Source of the DNA: Pseudomonadota bacterium
GTDB lineage: Bacteria > Desulfobacterota > Desulfarculia > Desulfarculales > Desulfarculaceae
DNA length: 64,000 nucleotides
Direction of reading: 5' to 3'
NCBI GenBank assembly: GCA_018902755.1
Contig: JAHIQI010000069.1
Coordinates: forward strand, 124,001-188,000
Each line of letters starts with the position of its first letter. The stretch's first letter is position 1. A model generated the notes under the pieces. That model saw only the letters and a program-made list of their open reading frames with translations, was not told where the DNA came from and did no database searches. Shown piece by piece: positions 17,211-24,581 of the stretch. The position numbers and the translations under genes are program-made.

Positions 17211-17258
17211 GCCCCACGCTACGCGGCCATGGTAGGCGCATAGATGTGGGGCTTTTTT
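17211..17258 (+). terminator. Intrinsic terminator
   Basis: GCCCCAC at 17211-17217 pairs with GTGGGGC at 17246-17252, followed by six Ts (17253-17258). It would end rightward transcription from the PAS/HD-GYP gene. It lies just beyond the stop of the leftward gene at 17275, but the T-run favours the + strand. Confidence 0.7.
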
Positions 17259-17274
17259 GTTTTAAAGCAGGCGA

Positions 17275-17628
17275 TTACGTTACTGGCACTAGGCGCCAAG
17301 CCTTGGATTTGCCTCTGGGCTTTTCCAAGGTAAACTGAACACCCGGTTGAAATTCCGTTTTTTCCGCAAAGTCGCTGAGAGTAAGGCGACCCTTGGGAGT
17401 TACCTGGTAAATGACAGCCTTGGCCATTTTTTTGCCAGCAGGCGCAGCTTGTTTAATTTTTCCTGATTCCACCATGGACATCTTCAGTTGCTGTGCGAAT
17501 TCCACTGAAGTCATAGATTTGCTTTTATGAGCCAATGTTTCCCTAATTTCCTGTTCAGACACGCCATCGTCGACCATCTTTAGAAGTTTTTTGCGGTCTT
17601 CCTCGTTCCATTTTGATTTCTTAGCCAA
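17275..17628 (-). CDS. Small basic protein, probably DNA-binding, unknown
   Basis: A 117-residue, lysine-rich protein. The N-terminal half (KWNEEDRKKLLKMVDDGVSE and EQEIRETLAHKSKSMTSVEF) looks like a helix-turn-helix that recruits or counts DNA turns. The C-terminal half (TPKGRLTLSDFAEKTEF and FTLEKPRGKSKAWRLVP) is beta-rich. The family is not recognised. The start is a TTG with AAGGAG 8 bp upstream. Composition is lower in GC than the neighbours. Confidence 0.6.
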   Translation of the reverse strand: MAKKSKWNEEDRKKLLKMVDDGVSEQEIRETLAHKSKSMTSVEFAQQLKMSMVESGKIKQAAPAGKKMAKAVIYQVTPKGRLTLSDFAEKTEFQPGVQFTLEKPRGKSKAWRLVPVT

Positions 17629-17919
17629 AGCTTAATCTCCTTCTGAGGGGGGCTAGGGTCAGATACGGACCAGAATATTTAACATTAATCTTGCCAAATC
17701 TCAAAGAAGGTTTTCAACTCATATTTATTTATTTTATTGGTAGCCTTAAAAATACATTGAAATTTAATAGGTTATAAGTAATTAAATAAATTTAAGTTGG
17801 GTGTATTGTAAATAATAATTTGATTTACCTTCCTAGCAGCCAGGCCTTGTCCAATATTCTCCTGATTTTCTTGTAATTTTGATACAATACCACCGTCAAC
17901 ACAGCAATGGAGTGATGCT

Positions 17920-18252
17920 ATGCCTAAGAAAATGGCCACCTTTTTGGTCCTGCTGGCCATGGGGGCTGGGTTTGTCGGTGGTACTTTTGGCAGTCAGCTT
18001 GTTCAAGCCAAAGTAAAAATTACCAAAGTTCTCAAAGCCCAGGAGTTCCACCTCACTGACCCACAGGGCGTCACTAGAGCGAGCATCGACCTTACTAGCG
18101 GCGGAGATCTTTATGTTGCCCTCTACGACAACAAGGGCAAGGCAACTGAATCTATGGTGGTCACGCCCAAGCTGATAAGGGCATCCAGGAAAACGGCGGC
18201 GACGGTGCAGAAGTTAGAGCGAATGTTTTCGGGGCTTTTACCAGGTAAATAA
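17920..18252 (+). CDS. Exported or membrane-anchored small beta-repeat protein
   Basis: A 110-residue protein with an N-terminal hydrophobic segment (residues 6-27, small and Gly-rich) that could be a signal or anchor. It is followed by EFHLTDPQGVTRASIDL and LYVALYDNKGKATESMVV. The pattern, a strand then D-x-x-G, then LYD-x-x-GK, recurs in a family of small bacterial envelope proteins of unknown role. GGAGTGA lies 5 bp before the ATG. The upstream 290 bp (17629-17919) are AT-rich and empty of genes. Confidence 0.65.
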   Translation: MPKKMATFLVLLAMGAGFVGGTFGSQLVQAKVKITKVLKAQEFHLTDPQGVTRASIDLTSGGDLYVALYDNKGKATESMVVTPKLIRASRKTAATVQKLERMFSGLLPGK

Positions 18253-18394
18253 GGAACTTTTTTGGGCTACCGTTCAGTTTAAGTTTGTTCGGCCATGCCC
18301 GCGGTCTGTGGGGGTTGACATTTGCGTCGATTAGCCTGTAATTTGAAATCACCCTATTCGATCGTTTCCTCGCCCAAGCCCGGAGTCCCCCGGT

Positions 18395-18757
18395 TTGGGC
18401 GATTGTCTGTCCATACAACCTCGCTGGCTCTCCCTGCGCGATGCTGCCGCTTATGCCTCCCTGGGACAAAAGCGGCTTAAGGTTCTGGCGCGTGAGGGCA
18501 CCATCGTAGGTGCACCGGACCCTGACGATGGGCGCGGTGGGTGGATATTTGATCGCCTGTCCCTGGATGCGTACCGAGAATCCCAACTCGGTGTTGACGT
18601 GATCGCCGCCGCTGTGGCCAAGCCACCCGCAGTCAACCGTGGGTGGGATGATCTAGGTCGCGTTCCAAAATGTCCGCCTCCATCTAGTTTGGACATCAGA
18701 TTGAGGTGTGGACCTCTAGGCGCGGGTAGCCTGTCCACAAGACCCTTGGCTATATAG
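18395..18757 (+). CDS. Helix-turn-helix (excisionase-like) protein, 3' end probably replaced
   Basis: Residues about 9-60 look like a MerR/excisionase-type DNA-binding domain (PRWLSLRDAAAYASLG, then WIFDRLSLDAYRESQ). Such proteins often sit in mobile elements. The start is a TTG without a good ribosome-binding site. The last third of the frame lies on top of IS481 transposase debris read from the other strand, so the original C-terminus has probably been lost. Whether it is still expressed is doubtful. Confidence 0.4.
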   Translation: MGDCLSIQPRWLSLRDAAAYASLGQKRLKVLAREGTIVGAPDPDDGRGGWIFDRLSLDAYRESQLGVDVIAAAVAKPPAVNRGWDDLGRVPKCPPPSSLDIRLRCGPLGAGSLSTRPLAI

Positions 18758-18864
18758 GTATGGTAGTTTCGCCTAGCCTCGCATAATCGCTGGAGCGAAT
18801 AACCCATGATGCGGCAGGCACGGCTGAAGATTTTTATCTCGGCCGCCAGCTCTGGCAAGTTCAA
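18590..18864 (-). pseudogene. IS481-family transposase fragment
   Basis: Reading leftward from 18864 gives LPELAAEIKIFSRACRIMGY, then EARRNYHTYIAKGLVDRLP and GPHLN. These are the N-terminal helix-turn-helix region of an IS481-type transposase. After about 60 residues the frame is lost, but DHPTHG followed by LRVA can still be read near 18640 in another frame, with a stop inside. The integrase core (DDE) is absent. It is an inactive remnant about 210 bp from tRNA-Asn. Confidence 0.7.
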
Positions 18865-19036
18865 CTTCCTCCGGACACTTCTTCTAAGCCGGCTGGAGGT
18901 GGCATGGCCACCAACCTTTGAAGCCTAAACTTTCAGATTATTTCCGTTACAGAATAGTCTTCACCGTTCATTACCCGAGGCAGGGAAGGTCTCATAATCA
19001 TCTGCGATGCTTCCCATATGCTTCCCAGAAAATTAA

Positions 19037-19066
19037 AAGGGGTTAGGCTGTGTAGCCTAACCCCTT
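19037..19066 (-). terminator. Intrinsic terminator of tRNA-Asn
   Basis: AAGGGGTTAGGCT at 19037-19049 and AGCCTAACCCCTT at 19054-19066 form a perfect 13-bp stem with a 4-nt loop. Leftward it is followed by TTTTAATTTT, as expected for a terminator of the leftward tRNA gene. Confidence 0.85.
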
Positions 19067-19074
19067 GATATTTT

Positions 19075-19150
19075 TGGCTCCCCGGGACGGATTCGAACCG
19101 CCGGCCCGGTGGTTAACAGCCACCTGCTCTGCCAGCTGAGCTACCGGGGA
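19075..19150 (-). tRNA. tRNA-Asn (GTT)
   Basis: The minus strand folds into a full cloverleaf of 76 nt with the CCA end encoded. The acceptor stem TCCCCGG pairs with CCGGGGA, with G as discriminator. The D arm is GCTC/GAGC. The anticodon stem GGTGG/CCACC holds loop CTGTTAA with anticodon GTT. The T arm is GGCGG-TTCGAAT-CCGTC. It reads asparagine codons AAC and AAU. A promoter lies upstream and a terminator downstream, so it is a single-gene unit. Confidence 0.97.
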
Positions 19151-19163
19151 AAACGTTGAGCGA

Positions 19164-19192
19164 TTTTTACCATAGGGCCCCCAAGTCGTCAA
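19164..19192 (-). promoter_or_regulatory. Sigma-70-type promoter of tRNA-Asn
   Basis: On the minus strand TTGACG (19192-19187) and TAAAAA (19169-19164) are 17 bp apart, and the tRNA 5' end follows 13 bp later. Confidence 0.65.
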
Positions 19193-19213
19193 CAATTTAG
19201 CAGGCTAAGAGCC

Positions 19214-19327
19214 CAGCAGGGCCAATAAATACTTGCCAAGGCCCGCTGCGGCGGCTATACAGGTAACCGCAGATTATGTTTCTAGGTTTCGGCCATCCCG
19301 GTCTGCGCCGGGGTGGCCGTTTTTTTA
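19214..19327 (+). promoter_or_regulatory. Structured leader ending in an intrinsic terminator, before the symporter gene
   Basis: Three hairpins can be drawn. Hairpin 1 pairs 19214-19223 with 19240-19248 (GGGCC/GGCCC core). Hairpin 2 pairs CTGCGG at 19246-19251 with CCGCAG at 19267-19272 and shares three bases with hairpin 1. The terminator pairs 19290-19301 with 19308-19319 (CGGCCATCCCGG/CCGGGGTGGCCG) and is followed by eight Ts. No rightward gene precedes it, and the symporter start lies 25 bp beyond. It may be an attenuator or riboswitch-like leader, or a short RNA gene. I recognise no known riboswitch class. Confidence 0.55.
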
Positions 19328-19351
19328 TTTTAGGCGGGAGTGGGCGCAACG

Positions 19352-20953
19352 ATGCTTACCAAGGTGATTGTTCTGACGGTCTATTTCGTGGCAGTGCTGG
19401 CGTTGGGCTTTTTGGCCAAGAGCCGCCTGAAGGACGGGCCCACGGATTATTTCTTGGCGGGCCGGGCCCTGGGGCCCTTCGTGCTGGTGGGGACCATGGC
19501 CGCCACCAACTTCAGCGCCTTCACCGTGTTCGGGGCCTCGGGGGCGGGCTATCGCGAGGGACTGAGCTTTTTCCCCATCATGGCCTTCGGCACCGGCTTC
19601 ATGGCCCTGACCTTTTGGCTGGTGGGCAAGAAGGTGTGGCAATGGGGCCGCACACACGAGTTGGTGACCCCGGCGGAGCTGGTGGAGCAGGTGTACGGCA
19701 GCCGCCCCCTGGCCGGGCTCTTCGCCCTGGTAATGGTGGTGTTCACCGTGCCTTACCTGGCTTTGCAGCCCCTGGCCGGGGCCAAGGTCCTGGGCCAGCT
19801 CTTCGGCCTGCCCGCCTGGGCCGGGGCCTCGTTGGTCACGGTCATCATCCTGGCCTACACCCTGCGCGGCGGGCTCAAGGCCGTGGCCTGGACCGACGTG
19901 TTCCAGGGAATCCTCATGTTCGTGCTCATGGCCGCGGCCCTGGGTCTGGTGGTGTCGCACTACGGCGGCTGGAGCGAGGCCTTTGACCGGGTGCGCCAGG
20001 CCGAGCCCGCCCTGTTCAGCCGCCCCGGACCCCACGGGGTGTACAGCCCGGCGGTATGGTTCAGCTTCATGACCCTGTGGTTCTTCTGCGACCCCATGTT
20101 TCCCCAGCTATTCCAGCGCTTTTACTCCGCCCGCAGCCAAAGCTCCCTGGGGCGCACCATGGCCTTGTACCCTCTGATCTGCACGGCGGTGTTCGCCCTG
20201 CCCGTGGCCCTGGGGGTGTTGGGGCATTTGTCCTTCCCCGGCCTCGGCGGGCGGGAGTCGGACGCCATCGTGCCTTTGATGATGACCCACCTGGCGGGCG
20301 ACTTCATGGGTACCCTGGTGCTGGCCGCCGGGCTGGCCGCCCTGATGTCCACCATGGACTCCCAGTTGCTCACCTTGAGCTCAATTTTCAGCCGGGACCT
20401 GTTCCCCTACCTCTGGGGGCGCAAGGCCCAGAGCGGCCTGGTGGGGCGCATCTTCGTGGTGTTCTTGGCCGTGGCCGGGCTGGCCGTGGCCCTGATCTCC
20501 GACACCACCATCCTGCAACTGGGCCTAACCGCCTTCACCGGCCTGGCCGCCTTGTTTCCCACCGTTTTCCTGGGCCTGTACCTGGAGCGCCCCAAGGCGG
20601 CGGCGGCCATGACCTCCATCGTGGCCGGGGAGGCGCTGGTGGTGGCCTATCACTTCAAGTTGTTGCCCGCCTATGGGTTTTTGCCTGCCGTGCCGGTTAT
20701 GGCGGTGTCCTGTGCCGCCTATCTGGTGGTGCAGGCCCTGTCCGGCGGCCTGAGCCTGCCTCGATTCAGCAAGCGGGGATGGCTGGCCCTGGTCTTGTTC
20801 GGGGGTATCTTTCTGGCGGCCCAGGATTACTGGGCCTGGGGCAGGGTGGGCGGCACCCTGGCGGGGTGGCCGCTCTGGGCCTGGTATTTCGTGGGCCTCA
20901 GCGCCTTGCAGACCCTGTTCAGCGTGTGGTGGCTACGTACGTCAAAAAAATGA
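19352..20953 (+). CDS. Sodium:solute symporter (SSS family)
   Basis: A 533-residue integral membrane protein with about 13 hydrophobic segments. Early it carries the SSS pieces GPTDYFLAGRALGP, ATNFSAFTVFGASGAGYREG and VPYLALQPLAGAKVLG. The central part has AALMSTMDSQLLTLSSIFSRD, a well-conserved Na+-site region. SSS carriers import small organic solutes with sodium. The substrate (carboxylate, amino acid or sugar) cannot be assigned. The ATG at 19352 is preferred to a GTG at 19340 that overlaps the GGGAG ribosome-binding site. A structured leader with a terminator lies directly upstream. Confidence 0.93.
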   Translation: MLTKVIVLTVYFVAVLALGFLAKSRLKDGPTDYFLAGRALGPFVLVGTMAATNFSAFTVFGASGAGYREGLSFFPIMAFGTGFMALTFWLVGKKVWQWGRTHELVTPAELVEQVYGSRPLAGLFALVMVVFTVPYLALQPLAGAKVLGQLFGLPAWAGASLVTVIILAYTLRGGLKAVAWTDVFQGILMFVLMAAALGLVVSHYGGWSEAFDRVRQAEPALFSRPGPHGVYSPAVWFSFMTLWFFCDPMFPQLFQRFYSARSQSSLGRTMALYPLICTAVFALPVALGVLGHLSFPGLGGRESDAIVPLMMTHLAGDFMGTLVLAAGLAALMSTMDSQLLTLSSIFSRDLFPYLWGRKAQSGLVGRIFVVFLAVAGLAVALISDTTILQLGLTAFTGLAALFPTVFLGLYLERPKAAAAMTSIVAGEALVVAYHFKLLPAYGFLPAVPVMAVSCAAYLVVQALSGGLSLPRFSKRGWLALVLFGGIFLAAQDYWAWGRVGGTLAGWPLWAWYFVGLSALQTLFSVWWLRTSKK

Positions 20954-21015
20954 CGCCGCATTTTTCTTCCCTAAACGGCGCGGTGTGATAATTTGGGCCG
21001 AAAAGGGAGGGGACC

Positions 21016-21756
21016 ATGCGCGCACTGATAATCAACGGCAGCGCCCGGGGGGCCAAGGGAGTCACCGCCAAGATGGGCCGGGCCCTGGCCGAAGGATTGG
21101 TCCGTGGCGGGGCCTCGGTGGACACCTTGTTCGTGGCGGACATGAACATAGCCCCCTGCACCGCCTGCCTGAGCTGCATGCACCTTAACCCCGGCCATTG
21201 CGCCCAGCGCGACGACATGGACGTGGTGTTGCCCCTGCTGAAGCGGGCCGACCTGCTGGTTTGGGCCGCCCCGGTGTACACCGACACCATGAGCGCCCAA
21301 CTCAAGGCGGTGATGGACCGCACCATATGCTCCAGGCAGCCGTTTCTCTACGCCGACGCCGCAGGCCTAACCCGCCACCCCATGACCTGGGCCATGCCTC
21401 AGAAGGTGATGCTCATATCCACTTGCTCCTTCCCCGAGCCGGTGACCTTCGAGCCCCTGGTGGCCACCATACGCGCCCAGGCCATAAACCTGGGCGGCCG
21501 CTGCATCGCCGAGCTGTGCGTGCCCGGCTCCCTGGCCATCCAGATGGAGCCCTCGGTGCTGGAGACGCATTTGGCCCTCATCGCCCAGGCTGGCATGGAA
21601 GTCGCCCAGGAAGGTAGGGTGCGCCCCGTAACCTTGGAGGCCATCAAGCGGCCTCCCTTTAGCGTGGATCGTTACCGGGAACTGGCTGGGCGATACGAGG
21701 AATGGTGCCGCAAAAAGCAGGCGAAGATGGCGGAAAAGCGCCTTAATGAAAGTTAG
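21016..21756 (+). CDS. Flavodoxin-like NAD(P)H-dependent FMN reductase
   Basis: A 246-residue protein with the FMN phosphate-binding loop near the N-terminus (INGSARGAKGVTAKM), then a cysteine cluster ACTACLSCMH-like (PCTACLSCM) and AQRDDMDVVLPLL. The flavin ring region follows (WAAPVYTDTMSAQLKAVMDR). This is the iron-sulfur-flavoprotein / NADPH-dependent FMN reductase group. The CxxCxxC seen here may hold an iron-sulfur cluster, but only three cysteines are obvious. GGGAGGGG precedes the ATG. Its electron partner is unknown. Confidence 0.88.
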   Translation: MRALIINGSARGAKGVTAKMGRALAEGLVRGGASVDTLFVADMNIAPCTACLSCMHLNPGHCAQRDDMDVVLPLLKRADLLVWAAPVYTDTMSAQLKAVMDRTICSRQPFLYADAAGLTRHPMTWAMPQKVMLISTCSFPEPVTFEPLVATIRAQAINLGGRCIAELCVPGSLAIQMEPSVLETHLALIAQAGMEVAQEGRVRPVTLEAIKRPPFSVDRYRELAGRYEEWCRKKQAKMAEKRLNES

Positions 21757-21815
21757 AAATAGTATTAGAAAAACTTATTAAATATTTATAATATAAGTTT
21801 TATAACAAGATAAAT

Positions 21816-22574
21816 CTAATAGGATTGAGCCCATCGCTTGGCCGCGGTTCCGGCCTTGGCCAACAGCTCGTGGGCCTCGGCTTGGTCACCGGCCAGCAGG
21901 GCCTTGGTGACGGCCACCTTGAGGCTCAGGGCTTGGGGTTGGCCCAGGGCCAAGCAAGCCACGGCGAATGATATGTCCCCGCCGAAGTCGTGCAGCCGAT
22001 CCAGGCCGTCCGGCAGATCCCGGCTCAATTCAATGGCCCGCTCTTCCAGGGCCTCGATGGCCCCGTCCTCCGGGGCGGGTCCGCCCACCGGTTTCACCAG
22101 CAGGCAATAGGGCGGGGCCGGGGCCAGCACCTCGGGTGGTAATTGCACTCCCAAACCCTGCCAGGCCTGGGCCACGGTCTCCTGGCCCTGGGCGGCCTGG
22201 GCGGCGCGCTTTTCATAGGCCTGGGGCTTCCACAGGCCGTAGGTGCGGCAGCCCATGAAGCGGTCTTGGTAGATGGCGCAGGAATCGGGGCGGGCCCAGG
22301 GGCAGGGGCGGCGCTGGGCCGCGTTCACCAGGAAGTGCTCCACCAGGCGCCTGGCCTGGGCGGCGCGTTCCTTGTAGGGGATATTGGGCAGGCGGTGCAG
22401 CCAAGCGGCCAGTTCCACGGTGAAAAACGGGGGGAGCAGGGCGCAGCAAGCGCCCCGCCGGGCGCAGGTGGTTTCGGGAAGCTCTTGATATAGCTGCTCT
22501 AAAATAACGAAGAGGCCTCTGGAAGAGGCCTCTTGCAGGCCGCTCCTCAAATCCGGGCGTCCCGAATGGCTCAT
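21816..22574 (-). CDS. YkgJ-family cysteine cluster protein
   Basis: A 252-residue soluble protein. The N-terminal region has CARRGACCALLPPFFTVE, then PCPWARPDSCAIYQDR and GCRTYGLW. This is the CxxxxxCC...C...CxxY...CR pattern of the YkgJ/UPF0153 group, thought to bind zinc or an Fe-S cluster. The C-terminal 120 residues are helical and less conserved. The ATG at 22574 has TGAGG 8 bp upstream; a TTG two codons earlier is less likely. A small FmdB-like gene lies directly upstream (22627-22806) and may be co-transcribed. Confidence 0.82.
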   Translation of the reverse strand: MSHSGRPDLRSGLQEASSRGLFVILEQLYQELPETTCARRGACCALLPPFFTVELAAWLHRLPNIPYKERAAQARRLVEHFLVNAAQRRPCPWARPDSCAIYQDRFMGCRTYGLWKPQAYEKRAAQAAQGQETVAQAWQGLGVQLPPEVLAPAPPYCLLVKPVGGPAPEDGAIEALEERAIELSRDLPDGLDRLHDFGGDISFAVACLALGQPQALSLKVAVTKALLAGDQAEAHELLAKAGTAAKRWAQSY

Positions 22575-22626
22575 GACCAAACCTCAGGCGCCGCCTCGGA
22601 AAAGGGGCGGTGGATAAAATCAGGCG

Positions 22627-22806
22627 CTAGCCTAGGCTGTCGGCCTTTTGCTGAACCTGAGAGTAGGAAGCCAGCAGGGTGTCCAGATCCGCCTGGCGCA
22701 CCATGACTTGGCCGCATTGGTCGCAAATGATGGTGTGGTCGTCCAGACCGCCGATGCGCTGCTCTCTTGCTTCGCAATTGCTGCAAACATATTCGTATGC
22801 GGGCAT
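22627..22806 (-). CDS. FmdB-like zinc-ribbon protein
   Basis: A 59-residue protein. It starts MPAYEYVCSNCE and has a second knuckle CDQCGQV about 20 residues later, the CxxC...CxxC zinc ribbon of FmdB-type regulators. The C-terminus is a short helix (ADLDTLLASYSQVQQKADS). AGGAG lies 7 bp upstream of the ATG. FmdB-like proteins are small putative regulators of unknown target. The next gene downstream is the YkgJ-family protein. Confidence 0.75.
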   Translation of the reverse strand: MPAYEYVCSNCEAREQRIGGLDDHTIICDQCGQVMVRQADLDTLLASYSQVQQKADSLG

Positions 22807-23131
22807 TGTCTTTCTCCTGCCGCCTATTTTTATCTGGCGACGGTTGATGGTTGCCCGCTTCTAAAAGCAAATTGCGTGCCATGATAGATTAAACCCTATT
22901 CAAGCGCTTGGTGAACGGCCGATAGCAACGATTATTGAGGCAAAGTATGTTTTTGGCGGCCATTAAGTAACCTAAACGAGACAAAATTCACAAATGGTAC
23001 AAGGCGGGGTTTTGATGGTGCATTATCCCCCGCCATGGGGAAAAAGTACCCACACCCCAATATCCTAGGGGTAACGTGGATTTAGGGGTGGATTGCCCGC
23101 GCCGGGCCACACCTTCCGGCGGAAAAAGAGT
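22807..23131. other. 325-bp intergenic region
   Basis: It lies between the FmdB-like gene and the stop of surE, both leftward. The part near the FmdB start should hold its promoter. I see no gene and no strong hairpin followed by Ts. Confidence 0.5.
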
Positions 23132-23896
23132 TCACAGACCAAGGTCCAGATTACGCGCCCCCAGGGCGGCCAGGGTGGGGTCGTGGGTGAGGTCGTGGGC
23201 CACCGGGGTTATGGTCACATAGCCCTCCAACAGGGCGGGGTAGTCGGTGTAGCCGTCGCCGTCGGTGCTCATCACCTCGCCGGCCTGCCAGTAGTACACA
23301 TGGCCCCGGGGGTCGCGCCGCTCCAGGAAGGTTTCGCGCATGGAGGCGGTGGACTGGCGGGTGAAGCGCACTCCCTTGATCTCCTCGGGGGGCAGGGCGG
23401 GCACATTGAGGTTGAGTGACACCCCCGGCGGCACCCCCAGCCCGGGCCAGGCCGCCACCAGGCGGGCGGTGATGTCGGCCGCCTGGCTGAAGTCGGCCGG
23501 GTGGTGGGTGTCCAGGGACACGCTGATGGCCCCCAGGCCAAGGATGGCCCCTTCGGTGGCCGCGCTGACCGTGCCCGAGTACAGCAGGTTCACCCCTACG
23601 TTGGCCCCCTGGTTGATGCCCGAGATCACCATCTGCACCGGCTGGGGCAGCAGGGTGCGCACCGCCAGCTTCACGCAGTCGGCCGGGGTGCCGGTCACCG
23701 CCCAACCCTGCATGCCGCTTTCGGTGGTCAGCGGGTGCACCCTGATGGGGTAGGCCAGGGTTATGGCGTGGCCCACCGCCGATTGCTCGGTCTCCGGTGC
23801 CACCACCCACACCTCGTGCTCAAGGGCCAGAGCCTGGTGCAGGGCCTTTATGCCCGGGGCGTAGGCCCCGTCGTCATTGGTGAGAAGTAAGCGCAT
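23132..23896 (-). CDS. surE: 5'/3'-nucleotidase SurE
   Basis: A 254-residue protein with the metal-binding N-terminus MRLLLTNDDGAYAPG (D8, D9). It continues with VVAPETEQSAVGHAIT, TPADCVKLA and ISGINQGANVGVNLLYSGTV, all SurE signatures. The enzyme removes phosphate from nucleoside 5'- or 3'-monophosphates and is linked to stationary-phase survival and nucleotide salvage. Length and motifs are complete. Confidence 0.96.
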   Translation of the reverse strand: MRLLLTNDDGAYAPGIKALHQALALEHEVWVVAPETEQSAVGHAITLAYPIRVHPLTTESGMQGWAVTGTPADCVKLAVRTLLPQPVQMVISGINQGANVGVNLLYSGTVSAATEGAILGLGAISVSLDTHHPADFSQAADITARLVAAWPGLGVPPGVSLNLNVPALPPEEIKGVRFTRQSTASMRETFLERRDPRGHVYYWQAGEVMSTDGDGYTDYPALLEGYVTITPVAHDLTHDPTLAALGARNLDLGL

Positions 23897-24016
23897 AATA
23901 ATGAAGTCTACCTCCCGGACTTCCGGCGGGTCAAATTACACCGCGTTGACAAGGCGGCGCCCTCTTCTTATGGTTTTAAACGACTGCCCGAACAACTTGC
24001 AGGACGGGGGGAAATC

Positions 24017-24514
24017 ATGTGCGCGTTAGGGGAAATAAGCATAGCCTCGGTGGAACCCGGCCAGGAAGCCCTGGCCGCCGAACTGGTCACCAAGGTGTTC
24101 AATCAGTTCGTTGCTCCCAAGTTTCAGCCCGAGGGCAGGGAGGAATTCCTGCGCTACGCCACGACTCAGGCCCTGGCCCAGCGTCTGGCCGATGGCAACC
24201 TGATGCTGGCTGCCTGGGCAGGGGAGCGCATGCTGGCTTTCATCGAGTTGCGCGAACCGGCACACATCGCCATGTTCTTCACCACCGAAGACCAGCAGCG
24301 TCAAGGTATGGGCCGAAGCCTTTTGGGGCAAGCCCTGGCTCTATGGCGTGAGCGCGGAGCCGGGTTCGCCGAGGTTACGGTCAATGCCTCACCCAATGCG
24401 GTGGAGGCCTACCAGCGCCTGGGTTTTCAGCCTACCGGCGGCATGGAAACCCGCAACGGCATTAGTTTTGTGCCCATGGCCCTGGCGATCAAACCGGAAA
24501 GCGGCCATACTTAA
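24017..24514 (+). CDS. GNAT-family N-acetyltransferase
   Basis: A 165-residue single GNAT domain. The acetyl-CoA pyrophosphate loop is read as DQQRQGMGRSLLGQAL (Q/R-x-x-G-x-G/A). A C-terminal VTVNASPNAVEAYQRLGFQ is typical of the family. Substrate unknown. GGGGGAAATC precedes the ATG. It is divergent from surE with a 120-bp gap. Confidence 0.9.
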   Translation: MCALGEISIASVEPGQEALAAELVTKVFNQFVAPKFQPEGREEFLRYATTQALAQRLADGNLMLAAWAGERMLAFIELREPAHIAMFFTTEDQQRQGMGRSLLGQALALWRERGAGFAEVTVNASPNAVEAYQRLGFQPTGGMETRNGISFVPMALAIKPESGHT

Positions 24515-24581
24515 ACACACTTGGTGACCGGCGGGTCTCCCCTGGCCCGTGGCCAAGCCTAGGCAATTTGGATCAATAAAT

